Assembly: GCF_947179165.1 (NCBI RefSeq)
Contig: NC_077243.1
Span: 29,278,001-29,342,000, forward strand
Length of the DNA stretch: 64,000 nt
From: Solanum dulcamara
Taxonomy: Eukaryota; Streptophyta; Magnoliopsida; Solanales; Solanaceae
Reading direction: 5' to 3'
In this document: positions 10,188 to 23,175 of the stretch, one piece after another
Position numbering within the stretch: position 1 is the first letter of the stretch
Layout of the letters: each line of letters begins with the position of its first letter
Position numbers and translations under genes: made by a program
Notes under the pieces: model-generated
Database searches by the model: none
Told to the model about the DNA's origin: nothing
What the model saw: only the letters and a program-made list of their open reading frames with translations

Positions 10188-13100
10188 CTATAACCCACCA
10201 GTAGGTAAGCCAACCCGTAAACCCAGAACTCCAAGTACTGAGTTTGAGGGCAGAAACTAAATAAGAGTGGCGAATTATAAAAGTAAACAGAATGAATAAG
10301 CGGAAGTAACCCAAAACATGATATAAACAACTAAAGATCTCTTCCAGAACCTGAAAGTCACAAGTACAAAGCTGCTACAAAGTAAAAGACGAGTACAAGT
10401 CCCAAAAAATCATAAATATTTACAACAAATGGCTAGTCTCAAAAAGGCAAAATATGGGTCATCCATACTGAAGGAGACAAAAGTGATCCAAAATGTCAAG
10501 TGCTCACCTTGGTCTCCGAAGCTGACTGCAATGGGCTCGATCTATCCACGGCGGTAGCTGGTGCTCGATCTTGCATCACGAAAGTAGATGCAGAGTGTAG
10601 TATGAGTACTAAGGCAATAGGTACCTAGTAGGCATCATAGGTCAACTGAACAGAAAAGGTGAAAACAATATGAAAAAGAAGAATAAGCCTAAATAGGAAT
10701 CAACATAAGCATCTAAAGTGAAAAGAGTACTATCTATGAGAACTACAACTAACTATACCCAACTGGGCCCCTACAAGCCTATCAAGGACACTCGTACACA
10801 AGTTAAATAAAAATTCGAACGAAACCCTATAAGCCCGTCGAGTACACAGAATAGCTACAACTACCAAGGCTAGGAATCAAGAATATGCAATGTCAGGAAC
10901 CGAAGAACTACATCATTTCCAAACCCAGAATCTCCAAGAGTTAATGAACTAGGGGTGCCTTAGGGGTCGAGGCCGAGGCTGGGACCTAGATGCTTGCCCG
11001 AATGTCCAATGTGGCCAAGGCCGGGACTGGATATCCGAATACTTGCCAAAATACATCGGTGTAGTTGAGACCGAGATTGGGTACCTGGATGCTCGCCGTT
11101 ACATATCGATATGATCGAGGCCTGGACTGGGTACCTGAATGCTCGTCATTTTACAAACCGGTAGAGACCGAGGCTGGGTACCTAGATGCTCCCCAATAAT
11201 TCAGAATGGAGGCCGAAACTAAGTACCTGGATGCTCATAGATGACTTATCCCATGGTGCCAAATATTCTTCTTTCCCACTAGACAACAACAGTATCAAGA
11301 ATCTACTCTCCAATGCGTTAACTGATATGCCGCCAAAACTTGAACCAGAGCCGAAGCCAAATAGTCACAAAATCTAGTATTTCCTCCCATCCCGAAGTCA
11401 TGATCATACTGAGTTATGGATGAGGGGTGTTATTAAGATCAAGGGTGTCGCCTAGCTATGGCCAACTACCAGGCACTAGCCCGCTACTCCATTCTATAAG
11501 GATCTAAGTCCGCTGGAGCAACGCCGGGGAAACTAAAGAAGGTTTACAAATTATACTAAGGCCAACATGCTCCACAATATCAACAATATGCTCATTCAAC
11601 TCTCATTACAATACTAATAGATAACAACAAGATGCACATGCTTTTAAGTACCCGAGAAACTCGATAAAAAGCCCTAAGCATGATTTCTAAAACCTAAGAT
11701 ATAAAGATAAGCTACCAAACCCAAATTCCTTCAATATCAACATAATTTCACATATTACAGCTCAATCTAAAGAAATGAAAGTCGTATCTTACCTATAGGC
11801 TGAACATACGAGCTCTAAATCACTATGTCAGAGCTTTTCCCTTCCGAACGGCCTCGGAACGCTTCCACACTGCTAAAAATAGAATCACAACGCTGTTATG
11901 ATCATTTAGACACTAATTTCATGATTTTTGGAGATGGATCAATTTTGGGGTCTAAAACAAGAAATGTGGGACCAGTGTCTAGAATTTCGGATTTGACCCT
12001 AAAAATAGGTTCTAAATATCTCTCCAATCTCACAAATCAATTTGGTAACCGATACGGAGTTGGAAAACTACGCAAAACGTGCATGCAATGAAAATTCGAA
12101 CTAAAAGATGAAAATAACAGCTTCTTGATTAACGAATTTTGAAAACACTAGACCTTTCCAATCCAAAAAAATTATACCATGATGTTCTTTGCAAAAGAAA
12201 CCACAATCTAGTCTCAAAAATCACTAAAAATGGAGTTCAAATGATCAAGATACAATCTTCCAAAATTGCACACAATTCCAATCCAAAAATGGCAAAAATA
12301 GTAGCTAGATTTGTAAATTTACCTCACACAAAGCCTCCCTATAAGATTCTGAGTTTACCAGCGGATTCCTCATAAAATTCTCTTGAACTTAAACCCTTGA
12401 ATCATCAAAATTGGATTTATATAGACCAAGAAATAAATTCTTCAAAAATTAATTTTGAAAAATAAATATTGCAGCAACTAGAATCAAGATTTTACCTCAA
12501 TCGAATGTGCCAAATTAGTTTCCGATCTCCCTAATGCGTTCTCCTCAAAAAACCTCACAATTTTGTGTTTGAAACACCTAATTTGGAGCTCTATAGCCCA
12601 AGATATGGGGTTTTAAAGTTGAGAGAAAATCCAAAAATGGGTCTGCTAATTGCTGCAAAATCTGATTTTGAAAAAATTCAAAATCTTCGATGAGGTGCTC
12701 GGAATTCGATAAAAATAAATCAGATATACCACTCTATTAAATTTTGATATTTTGGACTCAATGGTGTATTCAAAATTCCAATACGAGGTCATTTTAATGA
12801 AAAGTGAGTCACACACCTAAGAGTCATTTTAAACCACATTTCACAACGGGTCTCGAGATTAGACCAGAAGCCTCGAAAAGCAAACGAAGGATCATTCTAG
12901 ACTAAACTTGATATTTCATAACTAACCACGTTGTTAGAATTTTCATCCGAGTGTGTTTTCCAAGAATGTTGACCAAAGTCAACAATAGGCTAATTTTCAA
13001 AGCTAAAAGAGTCAAATGGCCCCAAACTTGTATCGATTGCCTCAATGTCGACCATTCTTTAAGCATAATTTGGCTATTTCAGAGCTGATGGAATCATCAG

Positions 13101-13641
13101 AATTTGAATTCGAGGTCTTCTTAATTCGAAACACGAAAAGTCGTAACTAAACCAACTTAGGCCTTCAAAATATCAAAACAGGCTCGGGACCTCTAATAAT
13201 TGAACCAACACTTCTTCTAGACTAAAAACCATCCCCCGAATCAAACGAAGTTGCCAAAATTCCATTTTGAGTATCAAAATTTTAAAAGTTGACCAAAGTC
13301 AAATTTTGGCCTAAAATTCCTCAAATTTTCAACTCAAGACCTCAAATCTTGGTTACAACTCCAAAATTGATTCTGTAAACTCTCTTGGGACAATTTCAAC
13401 ATTCAGGAGCTGTTGGAATCGATGGAATTCCGATCTGAGACCCCGTAGATCCGGTGGGCCCCAAATACCACTTTTGAACATTTAAAGCTTATGAAAACTC
13501 AAAATTTCCAAAGACTTAAATTTCCATAGGATTTTATAAAACCAATACCCATTACCAATCAGAAATGACTCGGGACAACTAAAGGGAGGGGTAAAATGAT
13601 CATTTTACAAAATTCCAAAAATGACATTCAAGGTCATTACA
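10188..13641 (-). repeat. Left LTR of element B (3' LTR, truncated by element A)
   Basis: Matches 26857-30294 throughout. The minus-strand start is TGTAATGACC at 13641. About 36 bp of the opposite end is missing because element A is inserted there; the rest should lie left of the window. Short frames here, such as 11825-12091 and 12139-12375, are not maintained in the other copy and are not genes. Confidence 0.85.
10970..11240 (-). repeat. Degenerate minisatellite in left B LTR, period about 43-51 bp
   Basis: About six imperfect units start near 10974, 11016, 11067, 11117, 11164 and 11208. Each holds a core like gaggctgggtacctagatgct followed by a variable spacer. The same array is present in the right LTR at about 27640-27905. 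Confidence 0.8.
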
Positions 13642-14850
13642 ACATCCACTATTAAAAGAACTTTTATCCATGAAAATAAAAGTACAATCACTGCCTAAAG
13701 GCACAAAAGGATGAGGGTTACAAGCGTGCATGATTTTCCTAAACCTCGGACACCTTCTCGGGTCGAACAATGCCATCACAGAACTCAGGTTGAGAGGAAA
13801 ATCCTCAAATTCACTTCCAACTCCAAAAACTCCTCCAGTCCTTTCTTGGGCTCTAACTCTGGATCTCTTAGCCCGAACTTGAACAAAAACACCAAATTTC
13901 AATTGAGGATTACCAAACTAAACCAAAGCCATCGAAATGAGTAATACATGACCATGGCAAATACAACTACTCAAAATTCCAAATACTTGTCTTATGTTTT
14001 CAAATCCTTTTCTCCAAGCCACTAAGGGCGTTCTACTAGTCCTTAGCTATCTTAAGAACCTTCAACGCAATCCAAAAATTTCCTACCAAACCATACAACA
14101 CCAACCTCAAAAAAGTTACATACTCTATCCGAACATTGGAGGATGAAAACAACCAAAACAAGGAGACACTTCAAGCAAAGCCTCAAATCCCAATCTCAAC
14201 TTGAAAAACCAAGAACCCAAATTGAAACTAACCTTCTAGAACTGAACACTCCACTCCAAAGGGCGATGGTACCGTGAATGACAAGACCGCACTGAGTTCA
14301 ACCCAGTGACTCACTTCTACCATAGAAACTTCTAAAAACTGGCATTGTGTTCCCAAAAAACACTCTGTCACCTTAAGTCTGAGTCAATCATCTCAGTCCA
14401 AGGGAAACCAAGTCGGTAGGCGATGTACAAGCATGGACAACCTATCAGTAATATTCCAAGGGTATCTACTCCTACTCATAAACACCGCAATCTACTAAAT
14501 ATGCCGAAATTAAGTTTTTCATCCTGAACAAATTTAAAATCTCACACTCCACGAATTACCTTGACCTCATTCTATATATGATTTCCAACCAACTTCCCCA
14601 TCAGGTAGGTAAAAGAGAGTAAAACTCAACTCCACAGTCTAAGGATTGGAAGTACCAATAAGGCATAAAGAGGAATCAATAAGCAGAATCTACCATAACT
14701 CCAAATATGCTACACCTCCATCACATACTACCTTGACAACTAACCTTTCAACAATTAATAAGGACAACTATCTAAGCCAAGAAAAGTAGAATGGTAGAGG
14801 AGGGTTACTTATAAAATCAAAGCTAGTTAAGCACAACTGTACAAAGAACC
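13642..14850 (-). other. Internal remnant of element B next to its 3' LTR
   Basis: Between the left B LTR and the C-family insertion. No gag, protease, reverse transcriptase, RNase H or integrase motif is visible on either strand. A minus-strand frame of 100 codons (13600-13902) runs across the LTR boundary and resembles nothing I know. The position suits the 3' untranslated part of B. There is no strong polypurine tract at 13642-13660. Confidence 0.5.
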
Positions 14851-15878
14851 TGCAACATCCCCTATAAATATTGTATACGATGTTTCAATTTTCGCCTAAA
14901 CATGATATAGCCTCTATATTTTGAGCATAACTTTTCATAGGAATATCTAAAGTAAGTGATTCAAATTTCTGAGTAACCATAAGATCATTACCTAAAACTT
15001 TTATGAAGGCCATACTTTAATATTCGAAGGTTAAGTAGGTCAAATAAATTAATTTTTGTAAGGTAGGATGTTGTGACGGAAATGAGTATTTATAGAATAA
15101 AATTCATATCTCACTGTAAGTTTATCCAAATTGGTTGATTCTTGAACGATATGAAACTAGACGTCCATATCTACAATTCTTATGAAGATACCAAATCCTA
15201 ATAAGGAATTTATCTTATTCAAACGCAGCTCCCAAAAAGAGTATTCGGTCAAAAATAACTTATTTCACCTACCATAGAAAGATCTAGATACATTTGACAT
15301 CACTCATGACATAAATTGTCCTCCATTTAACATCATCCATGACATCAATATATTCTACTAAATTTTCAGTTTTTTTTTATATAATTATTTTATTTATTGT
15401 TAGGTCTCTCTTTCCCACCTATAAATACCCACCTTATTTCCTCATTTTATTCATCAAGCTTTTCCAAGCAAATCTTCTCTCTATACACTTCTTTATACAT
15501 TCTCAAATATAGTTTTAGTTCTTAGTAGTGAAGAAATACTATTCCGGATTCCGGGTAGTACACAAAACATTCCGGCAAGAAGAGAAGCTAAGATTCAAGA
15601 GTGTTCATTAAGTCTTCCGGTACCAACTAAAGCTTCGGTTTCCAGGTATGTAAGGTTTCAATGAGAATATTCCTTCCACTCTCATGTCTAAATTATTTTG
15701 ATTATATGATAAATTATGTTAATTTTCTTTAAGCTTTACTCTAAGTTATGTGGGTGTTTATCCATGGGTTCTTCCACCCATGTATTCCAAAAACTCTTTT
15801 AATTAAATATCTTGATTTCAAGTAATATTTTCTTATGTTAATTCTTAATTTTACTTAATAGTATGAATCATGATTAAA
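14851..15878 (+). repeat. C1: truncated family-C LTR, plus strand
   Basis: Starts tgcaacatcccc (canonical TGTAAC with one change) and matches the first about 1,028 bp of the C2 LTR, with visibly more differences than the two C2 LTRs show to each other. It stops at ...catgattaaa, where the C2 element begins. It contains a TATA motif at 15420-15427. This is the outer LTR into which C2 inserted. Confidence 0.88.
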
Positions 15879-18195
15879 TGTAACATCCCCTAAAAACGTT
15901 GTATACGATGTTTCAATTTTCGCCTAAACATGATACAGCCTCTGTATTTTGAGCATAACGTTTCATAGGAATATCCAAATTAAGTGATTCAAATTTCTGA
16001 GTAACCATAAGATCATTACCTAAAACTTTTATGAAGACCATACTTTAATATTCGGAGGTTAAGTAGGTCAAATAAATTAATTGTTGTAAGACAGAATGTT
16101 GTGATGGAAAGGAGTATTTATAGAAGAAAAATCATATCTTACTGTAGGATTATCCAAATTGGTCGATTATTGAACGACATAAAACTAGACTTTTATATAT
16201 ACAATTCTTATGAAGACACCAAATCCTAATAAGAAATTTATCCTGTTCAAACGCAGCTCCGAAAAGAAGTATTCTGTCAAAGATAACTCATTTCACCTAC
16301 CATGGAAAGATCTAGATACATTTGACATCACTCATCACATAAATTGTCCTCCATTTAACATCATCCATGACATCAATATATTTCATTAAATTTTCAGATT
16401 TTTCTTTATAATTATTTTATTTATTGTTAGGTCTCTCTTTCCCACCTATAAATACCCATCTTATTTCCTCATTTTATTTTTCAAACTTTCTCAAAGCAAA
16501 TCTTCTCTCTATACACTTCTTTACATATTCTCAAATATAGTTTTAGTTCTTAGTAGTGAAAAAATACTATTCCAGTGATTCATATACTCCGGGTAGTACA
16601 CAAAATATTCCGGCGAGGAGAGAAGCTAGGACTCAAGAGTGTTCATTAAGTCTTTCGGTACCGACTAAAGCTTCGAATTCCGGGTATGTAAGGCTTCAAT
16701 GAGAGTATTCCTTCCACTCTCATGTCTAAATTATTTTGATTATATGATAAATTATATTTATTTTCTTTAAGCTCTACTCTAAGTTATGTGGGTACTTATC
16801 CATGGGTTCTTTCACCCATGTAGTCCAAAAACTCTTTCAATTAAGTCTTTTGATTTCAAATAATATTTTCTTATGGTAATTCTTATTTTTACTTAATAGT
16901 ATGAATCATGATTAAACTAATGATTATTGGTCTATTTTGATGCGACATAATTTCATATGTATGAATTGATGGTTTGCAAGTAATTCCTTTATTTATCTAT
17001 TTAAAGGTTCTTGAAATTCATGGTGGGTTGTTTAAAGCATGATTTTTAATTAATGGATTTCAAAGTATTTATGTATATTTATTTACATACATGCTTGCAA
17101 GTTAAAGTAATTTGAACCACCTAGTTTTACTATGTTTTTAATAAATTTTGACTTGAAAGCTTTGACTCCAAATAAATGTTTATGAAAGCAATATCTATGA
17201 TCAAAAAGGGAGTCTTATGAAATGAAAGAATGATGAAATGATATGAATGATGGATTCTTTATGCAATAAGGACAATTCTTGCATATTTGAATTATCAACT
17301 GTTTTAATGAGCTATTCTACCGAATATGATGTTTGAATTCTCAAGTTATATGCTATGAATATTTTGAAGTATTAAACTATTCCGTGGGATTGACTTAGCA
17401 CCGAATGAGGCATTGAGGTGGGATTCGGTAAGGGAATCTTAGTAGCAACCCCTTGTCTCATTAACTATGTGTCAACATAGGAGCCCTTGTAGGCTTAGGC
17501 TAATGGATCCATAAATAGCCCTTAAAGTTAAAGTTAAAGAAATGAATGAAGTTGACGGAGTTCTACCTGGCAAGTAGTCTCCCCGGCCAACGTAGGGGGT
17601 TATGTTGGATTCCATGTAATAGCTCGCATGGTCTTAAATATCGGTTATACAAAATGAATATTTTAAAGGATATATATATGATTTATTATGCATACATTAA
17701 ATTATGTTCCATATTACATAAATATTTTAATGTTTCCTCAATGTTCATGCATCCTTACATACTTAGTACATTCAAAATACTAACACATACTCTTTTGCCT
17801 ACATGATATCACCATTTAGGGATTAGTGCTCCTCCTCGACCTCCTCCACGTGGCTAGTTGATATTCTATTGAAGACTACTTTTGGTGAGTTCTCATGTTC
17901 CGGGAACAATACTTCTTTATCTTTCTAGCTTATGATATGTTAAGATACTTTACTATGGCATTTCTTCTATTATGATTGAGGGTGAGCTAGAGACTTATCT
18001 TAGCCCCGGTAAATCTAATAGTTAGAGGTATTATTGGACATATGTAAGTTGAAGATTTACTATTATAATTTCCATTTGTTTATTTATCATCATTACCTAT
18101 GAAAGGCTAAAAAGAATGCTAAGAGGCTTGTTTGAGGTACTTTCGGGTTCCTCATTCGCCATGTCACTTCTAGGCCCTAGGCTTGGGTTATGATA
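15879..18195 (+). repeat. 5' LTR of element C2
   Basis: 2317 bp, from tgtaacatcccc to gggttatgata (3' copy: gggtcgtgaca). Its first about 1,318 bp match 23176-24493 with only about six differences. Bases 17197-17564 (368 bp) are absent from the 3' LTR. The remaining about 630 bp differ from 24494-25136 at roughly 30 sites plus a 14-bp indel. The frame at 17546-17806 is an LTR artefact. Confidence 0.92.
16447..16454 (+). promoter_or_regulatory. Putative TATA box of C2 5' LTR
   Basis: The motif tataaata follows tctttcccacc and is conserved in all three C LTR copies (15420-15427, 16447-16454, 23744-23751). A pyrimidine-rich stretch follows within about 60 bp. Called by motif and conservation only. 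Confidence 0.6.
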
Positions 18196-18199
18196 AACT

Positions 18200-18211
18200 T
18201 GGTATCAGAGC
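18200..18211 (+). other. Primer binding site (initiator Met-tRNA), element C2
   Basis: tggtatcagagc lies 4 bp after the end of the 5' LTR, the same spacing and primer type as in element A. Confidence 0.9.
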
Positions 18212-18410
18212 CCGAGGTTTTGAATGATACTTGGAAGTCCAACATACTACGTCAAATAGGTTCTTGTTCATAGTTGTGAAGCGCGCCACAATTATGAATA
18301 AGAGACTATGAGGCATTTAGGAAAATTTTCACTTCTTTCAAATTCATGTCGTGCCTTAGAGTTTCCTAAGCTTTCCTTTAACTAACGACCCATTTTGTGA
18401 TCTCTAGATA

Positions 18411-21400
18411 ATGACTCGTGGAAGAGCACCTCGAAGAGCAAGGGTTGACGATGAGGACCAAACTCCTCCGGTTCCCAATGCCCAACATCATGAGGATGGG
18501 GTAACCCATGCTGAGTTTCGCAGTGTTATTACTTTGTTAGCTCAAGTCGTAGCCAACCAAGGGAATCTAGGTGTTCCTCCTCCCCAAATGCAAAATCCAA
18601 CCTCTAGGATTCGAGATTTCCAAAAGATGAATCCACCCGAGTTCGATGGTTCTAAACTAGATGAGGACCCTATGGAGTTCATTAATGAGGTGTACCAGAT
18701 TGTGGCTATCATGGGTGTGCCACCAAATGAGAAGGCCGAGCTAGTGGCCTATCAACTCAAAGGTGTGGATCGAGTGTGGTACAAATAATGGGTTGTTGAG
18801 AGGGATGAAGAAATAGGGTCGATAGGATGGGAAGAGTTCAAAGGTGCCTTCCTAGACCGCTTCTTCCCATTGGAGCTAAGGGAGGCCAAAATCCAAGAGT
18901 TCATCAACCTCCATCAAGGGAGTATGAGCGTGAGGGAGTATGCTCTCAAATTCACTAAGTTGTCAAAGTATGCTCCCTTCATGGTCTCTGACCCAAGAGC
19001 TTGGATGAGCAAGTTTATTTACAGTGTCTCAAGCTTGGTGTCCAAGGAGTGCAAAATAGCCATGTTGGTCAAAAAGATGGACATCTCTTGGTTAATGACT
19101 TACGCAGAACAAATTGAAGAAGAGGAGCTTAGAGAGAGATTAAGGGGGTTCAAAAAGTCTAGAGTAGATGGTGGAGGGTTTAACCCTCAAAGGTCCGATC
19201 ATGGTAACAATGGCAAAGGCCAAGGTGGGCAACGATTTATGGGATAAGGTTCCACCAATACTCCTCCTCCAAAGTTCAATAAGGACAAAAGTGGTAAACC
19301 AATGATTCCAGGAGAGAATGTTGCTACTCAAACTTTCCCCACTTGCAAGAAGTGTGGAAGGACTCACAAAGGGGGATGCTTAGCTGGTTCCAATGCATGT
19401 TTTAAGTGTGTCAAGTTGGGCCACCATGCTAAGGATTGTAGAGATGGTGGTAGTAGGAATCAAGGCCAAATTACTCATGGTCAACAAGTCCAAGGAGGTG
19501 TCCAACGCACCAACCGCTTTTATGCCTTGCATGGAAGACAAGAGGCTGAGGATGCACCCAATGTCATTACCGGTATGTTAAAGGTCTTTTCTTTTGATGT
19601 GTATGCACTATTAGATCTGGGTGCAAATTTATCTTTTGTTACTCTATTCCTTGCTAATACATTTGATGTTTTACCTGAAATGTTATTAGAGCCCTATTTG
19701 GTGTCTACCCCCATTGGTGAGTTAGTTATTGCTAGAAAGGTCTATAAGGGTTGCCTTGTGTCTATCTTGCATAAAGTTATTCCTTGTGATCTCATTGAGC
19801 TTGACATGATAGATTTCGGTGTCATTCTTGGGATGGATTGGTTACATGCATCTTATGCTTCCATAGATTATAGGAATCATCGAGTCAAATTCCAATTTCC
19901 AAATGAGCCTGTTATTGAATAGCAGGGTCATGATTCGGTGGTGAAGGGTCAGTGTATTTCTTATCTTAAGGCTCGCAAAATGATTTCTAAGGGATGTATT
20001 TACCACATTGTGAGGGTTAGGGATGTCAAATCCAAAATTCCTCCTTTTGAGTCGGTTCCTATAGTCAATTAATTCCCCGATGTCTTTCCCAAAGACCTTT
20101 TGGTGTCCCTCCCAAAAGGGAAGTTGATTTTGGTATCGATCTCCTCCCTGATACCCAACCTATCTCTATTCCTCCTTACCGTATGGCCCTGACAGAATTA
20201 AAAGAGTTGAAGGAATAGTTAAAGGACTTGTTAGAGAAGGGGTTCATAAGACCAAGTATTTCGCCATGGGGTGCTCCTGTGTTATTTGTGAGAAAAAAGG
20301 ATGGATCGCTTCGAATGTGCATAGACTACCGTCAATTAAATAAGATGACCATTAAGAACAAGTACCCACTCCCTAGAATAGATGACTTATTTGATCAATT
20401 GCAAGGGGCAAGTTACTTCTCCAAGATCGACCTTCGGTCTGGCTATCACCAACTATGGGTGAGGGAGTGTGACATTCCCAAAATGGCCTTCCGAACAAGG
20501 TATGGTCACTATGAGTTTGTGGTGATGAGTTTTGGGTTAACGAATGCACCGGCGGTGTTTATGGACTTGATGAATAGGATGTTCAAACCTTACCTTGATA
20601 CCTTTGTGGTGGTCTTCATTGATGATATTTTAATTTACTCTCAGGGTGAGGAAGAACATAAAAATCACTTGAGAGTTGTGCTTCAAACATTGAGGGATAG
20701 ACAATTATTTGCAAAATTTAGTAAGTGTAAATTTTGGTTAAAGGAGGTAGCATTTCTTGGTCACATAGTGTCCGATGATGGGGTCAAGATTGATCCTAAG
20801 AAAATAGAGGCAATCAAAAATTGTCCTAGACCATTATCTCCTTCAGACATTAGGAGTTTCTTATGTCTAGCCGGGTACTCTAGAAGGTTCGTCAAAGGCT
20901 TTTCTTCCATCTCATCTCCTATGACAAAATTGACCTAAAAGAAATCCAAATTCATATGGACAGATGAGTGTGAGAAGAGTTTCCAGACCTTAAAAGATCG
21001 ACTTACCTCTACTCCTATTTTGACTCTCTCAGAAAGATTAGAGGGGTTTGTAGTTTATTGTGATGCTTCAAAGATTGGTTTAGGTTGTGTCTTAATGCAA
21101 AATAGCAAGGTCATAGCCTATGCTTCTAGGCAATTAAAGGTGCATGAGCGTAACTACCCTACCCATGACCTTGAAATGGCGGCTATTGTTTTTGCTCTGA
21201 AGATTTAGAGGCGTTACCTCTATGGGGTGCATGTGGATGTGTATACTGATCATAAGAGTCTTCAATATGTGTTCACCCAAAAGGACCTTAATCTAAGGCA
21301 AATGAGGTGGATAGAACTCCTTAAGGACAATGACATGAGTGTGCACTATCATCCGGGTAAAGCTAATGTGGTTGCTGATGCACTTAGTAGAGTGTCTATG

Positions 21401-22972
21401 GGGAGTGTGGCCCATGTGGATGAAAGTAAGAGGGAGTTGGTGAAAGATGTTCACCGATTGGGTAGATTAGGGGTGAAGTTGTGTGGTACTAATGATGGGG
21501 GTATGGTTGTTCAAAATAGGTCTGAATCCTCTTTGGTAGTGGATGTTAAATCTAAGAAAGATCTTGACCCAAAGTTTATTGAGTTAAAGAAGTTGGTAAA
21601 GAAAAAGAAGATAGAGGTCTTTTTCCAAGGGGGAGATGGGGTACTATACTATCAAGGTCGGATATGTGTTCCAAATGTTGATGGCCTAAGGAGTTTGATC
21701 ATGATGGAGGCTCATAATTCTACATACTCCATTCATCCTGGTTCAACAAAAATGTATCGAGACTTAAAGGAGTTGTATTGGTGGGGTGGCATGAAGAAGG
21801 ACATAGCAAGGTTTGTGTCCGAATGTATGAATAGCCAACAAGTGAAGGCCGGACATCAAAGGCCGGGTGGCCTAGCCCAAGATATTGAAATCCCAACTTG
21901 GAAGTGGGAAGATGTAAATATGGATTTTGTAGTGTGTTTGACTCATACTCGGAAGCGTCATGACTCAATTTGGGTAATTGTTGATAGAATGACTAAGTCA
22001 GCTCACTTCCTACCGGTTAAAACTTCCTATAGTGCCGAAGACTATGCCAAGTTTTATATTCGGGAGTTGGTGAGGTTGCATGATGTGCCGTTATCCATTA
22101 TTTTGGATCATGGTACCCAATTCACTTCTCACTTCCGTAGATCATTTCAAAAAGGCCTCGGTACTAAGGTAAAGTTGAGCACAACATTCCATCCTCAAAC
22201 GGATGGGCAAGGCGAAAGGATGATTCAAACACTAGAGGATATGTTAAGGGCTTGTGTGTTGGAGTTTAAAGGAAATTGGAATGATCATCTACCTCTCATC
22301 GAGTTTGCCTATAATAATAGTTACCACTCAAGTATTGAGATGGCGCTGTTTGAGGCTTTATATGAGAGACGATGTAGATCACCGATTGGTTGGTTCGAAG
22401 TAGGCGAAATGACCTTATTGGGCCCCGATTTGGTACTTGATGCTTTGGAGAAGGTGAAGATCATTAGAGAAAGGTTGAAGACAGCTCAAAGTCGTCAAAA
22501 ATCCTATTCTGACACTAGAAGACGGGATCTTGAGTTTAATGTGGAGGATTGGGTGTATCTGAAGGTTTCACCCATGAAAGGTGTGGTTCGATTTGGCATG
22601 AAAGGGAAATTGAGCCCTAGATATGTAGGGCCTTATAGAATCGTGAGACGTGTTGATAAGGTTGCATATGAGTTGGAATTACCATTGGAAATGGCCATGG
22701 TTCATCCGGTGTTTCATGTGTCTATGTTGAAAAAATGTGTGGGTGATCCTAGTTCCATTCTACCTATGGGAGTAGTGAATATTGAAGAAAACTTGACCTA
22801 TGAAGAAGTTCTTGTAGAAATTTTGGACCGGCAAGTTAAGAGATTGAGGAACAAAGAAGTTGCATCTGTTAAAGTCCTTTGGAGGAATCAACAAATAGAA
22901 AGTGCAACATGGGAAGCGGAAGCGGATATAATTAAGAGATACCCTCATCTTTTCCCCTCTACCCAAACCTAA
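18411..22972 (+). pseudogene. Element C2 gag-pol polyprotein, stops and one frameshift
   Basis: ATG 18411 (MTRGRAPRRAR...). Frame 1 runs to about 20095 with stops ending at 18788, 19247, 19922 and about 20072. A one-base loss near 20095-20102 then shifts the frame, which continues to 22972 with stops at about 20219, 20938 and 21208. The last part is open for 581 codons. Domains: gag (about 18600-19150), CCHC knuckle (19398-19439), protease (about 19605-19640; the motif reads D-L-G-A, not the usual D-S/P-G-A), reverse transcriptase with FIDD (20614-20625), RNase H (about 21040-21400), integrase zinc region and DDE core (about 21715-22250) and a chromodomain-like tail (about 22795-22960). The integrase zinc region reads C-M-N-S where C-x-x-C is expected, so a metal ligand is lost. 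Not functional. Confidence 0.93.
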
Positions 22973-23162
22973 GGTATTAAGTTGCCCTTGCTCAATTACT
23001 TGAAATCTTTACATCTCAACTTTTCTTGTCATATGCTTGCAAAATTATGAAATATATTTTAGACGGTATTTTAAATTACACTGTTGCATTAATGATAGGT
23101 TGTTTGTTAACACTCTACTCTACTCAATCTAAGTCTTTTCTCATTCGTGGACGAATGTTCCC

Positions 23163-23175
23163 AAGGGGGAGATAA
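23163..23175 (+). other. Polypurine tract, element C2
   Basis: aagggggagataa lies directly before the 3' LTR start and is nearly identical to that of element A, supporting a shared clade. Confidence 0.85.

Noticed and set aside
10970..11240. Possible CRISPR-like array
   Set aside because: Repeats are degenerate, spacers are related to each other, and the array lies in a plant LTR in both copies; it is a minisatellite.
17197..17564. 368-bp segment present only in the C2 5' LTR, read as an insertion
   Set aside because: It has no terminal repeats or target duplication, and divergence changes at the same point in the other LTR, so loss from the 3' LTR is more likely.
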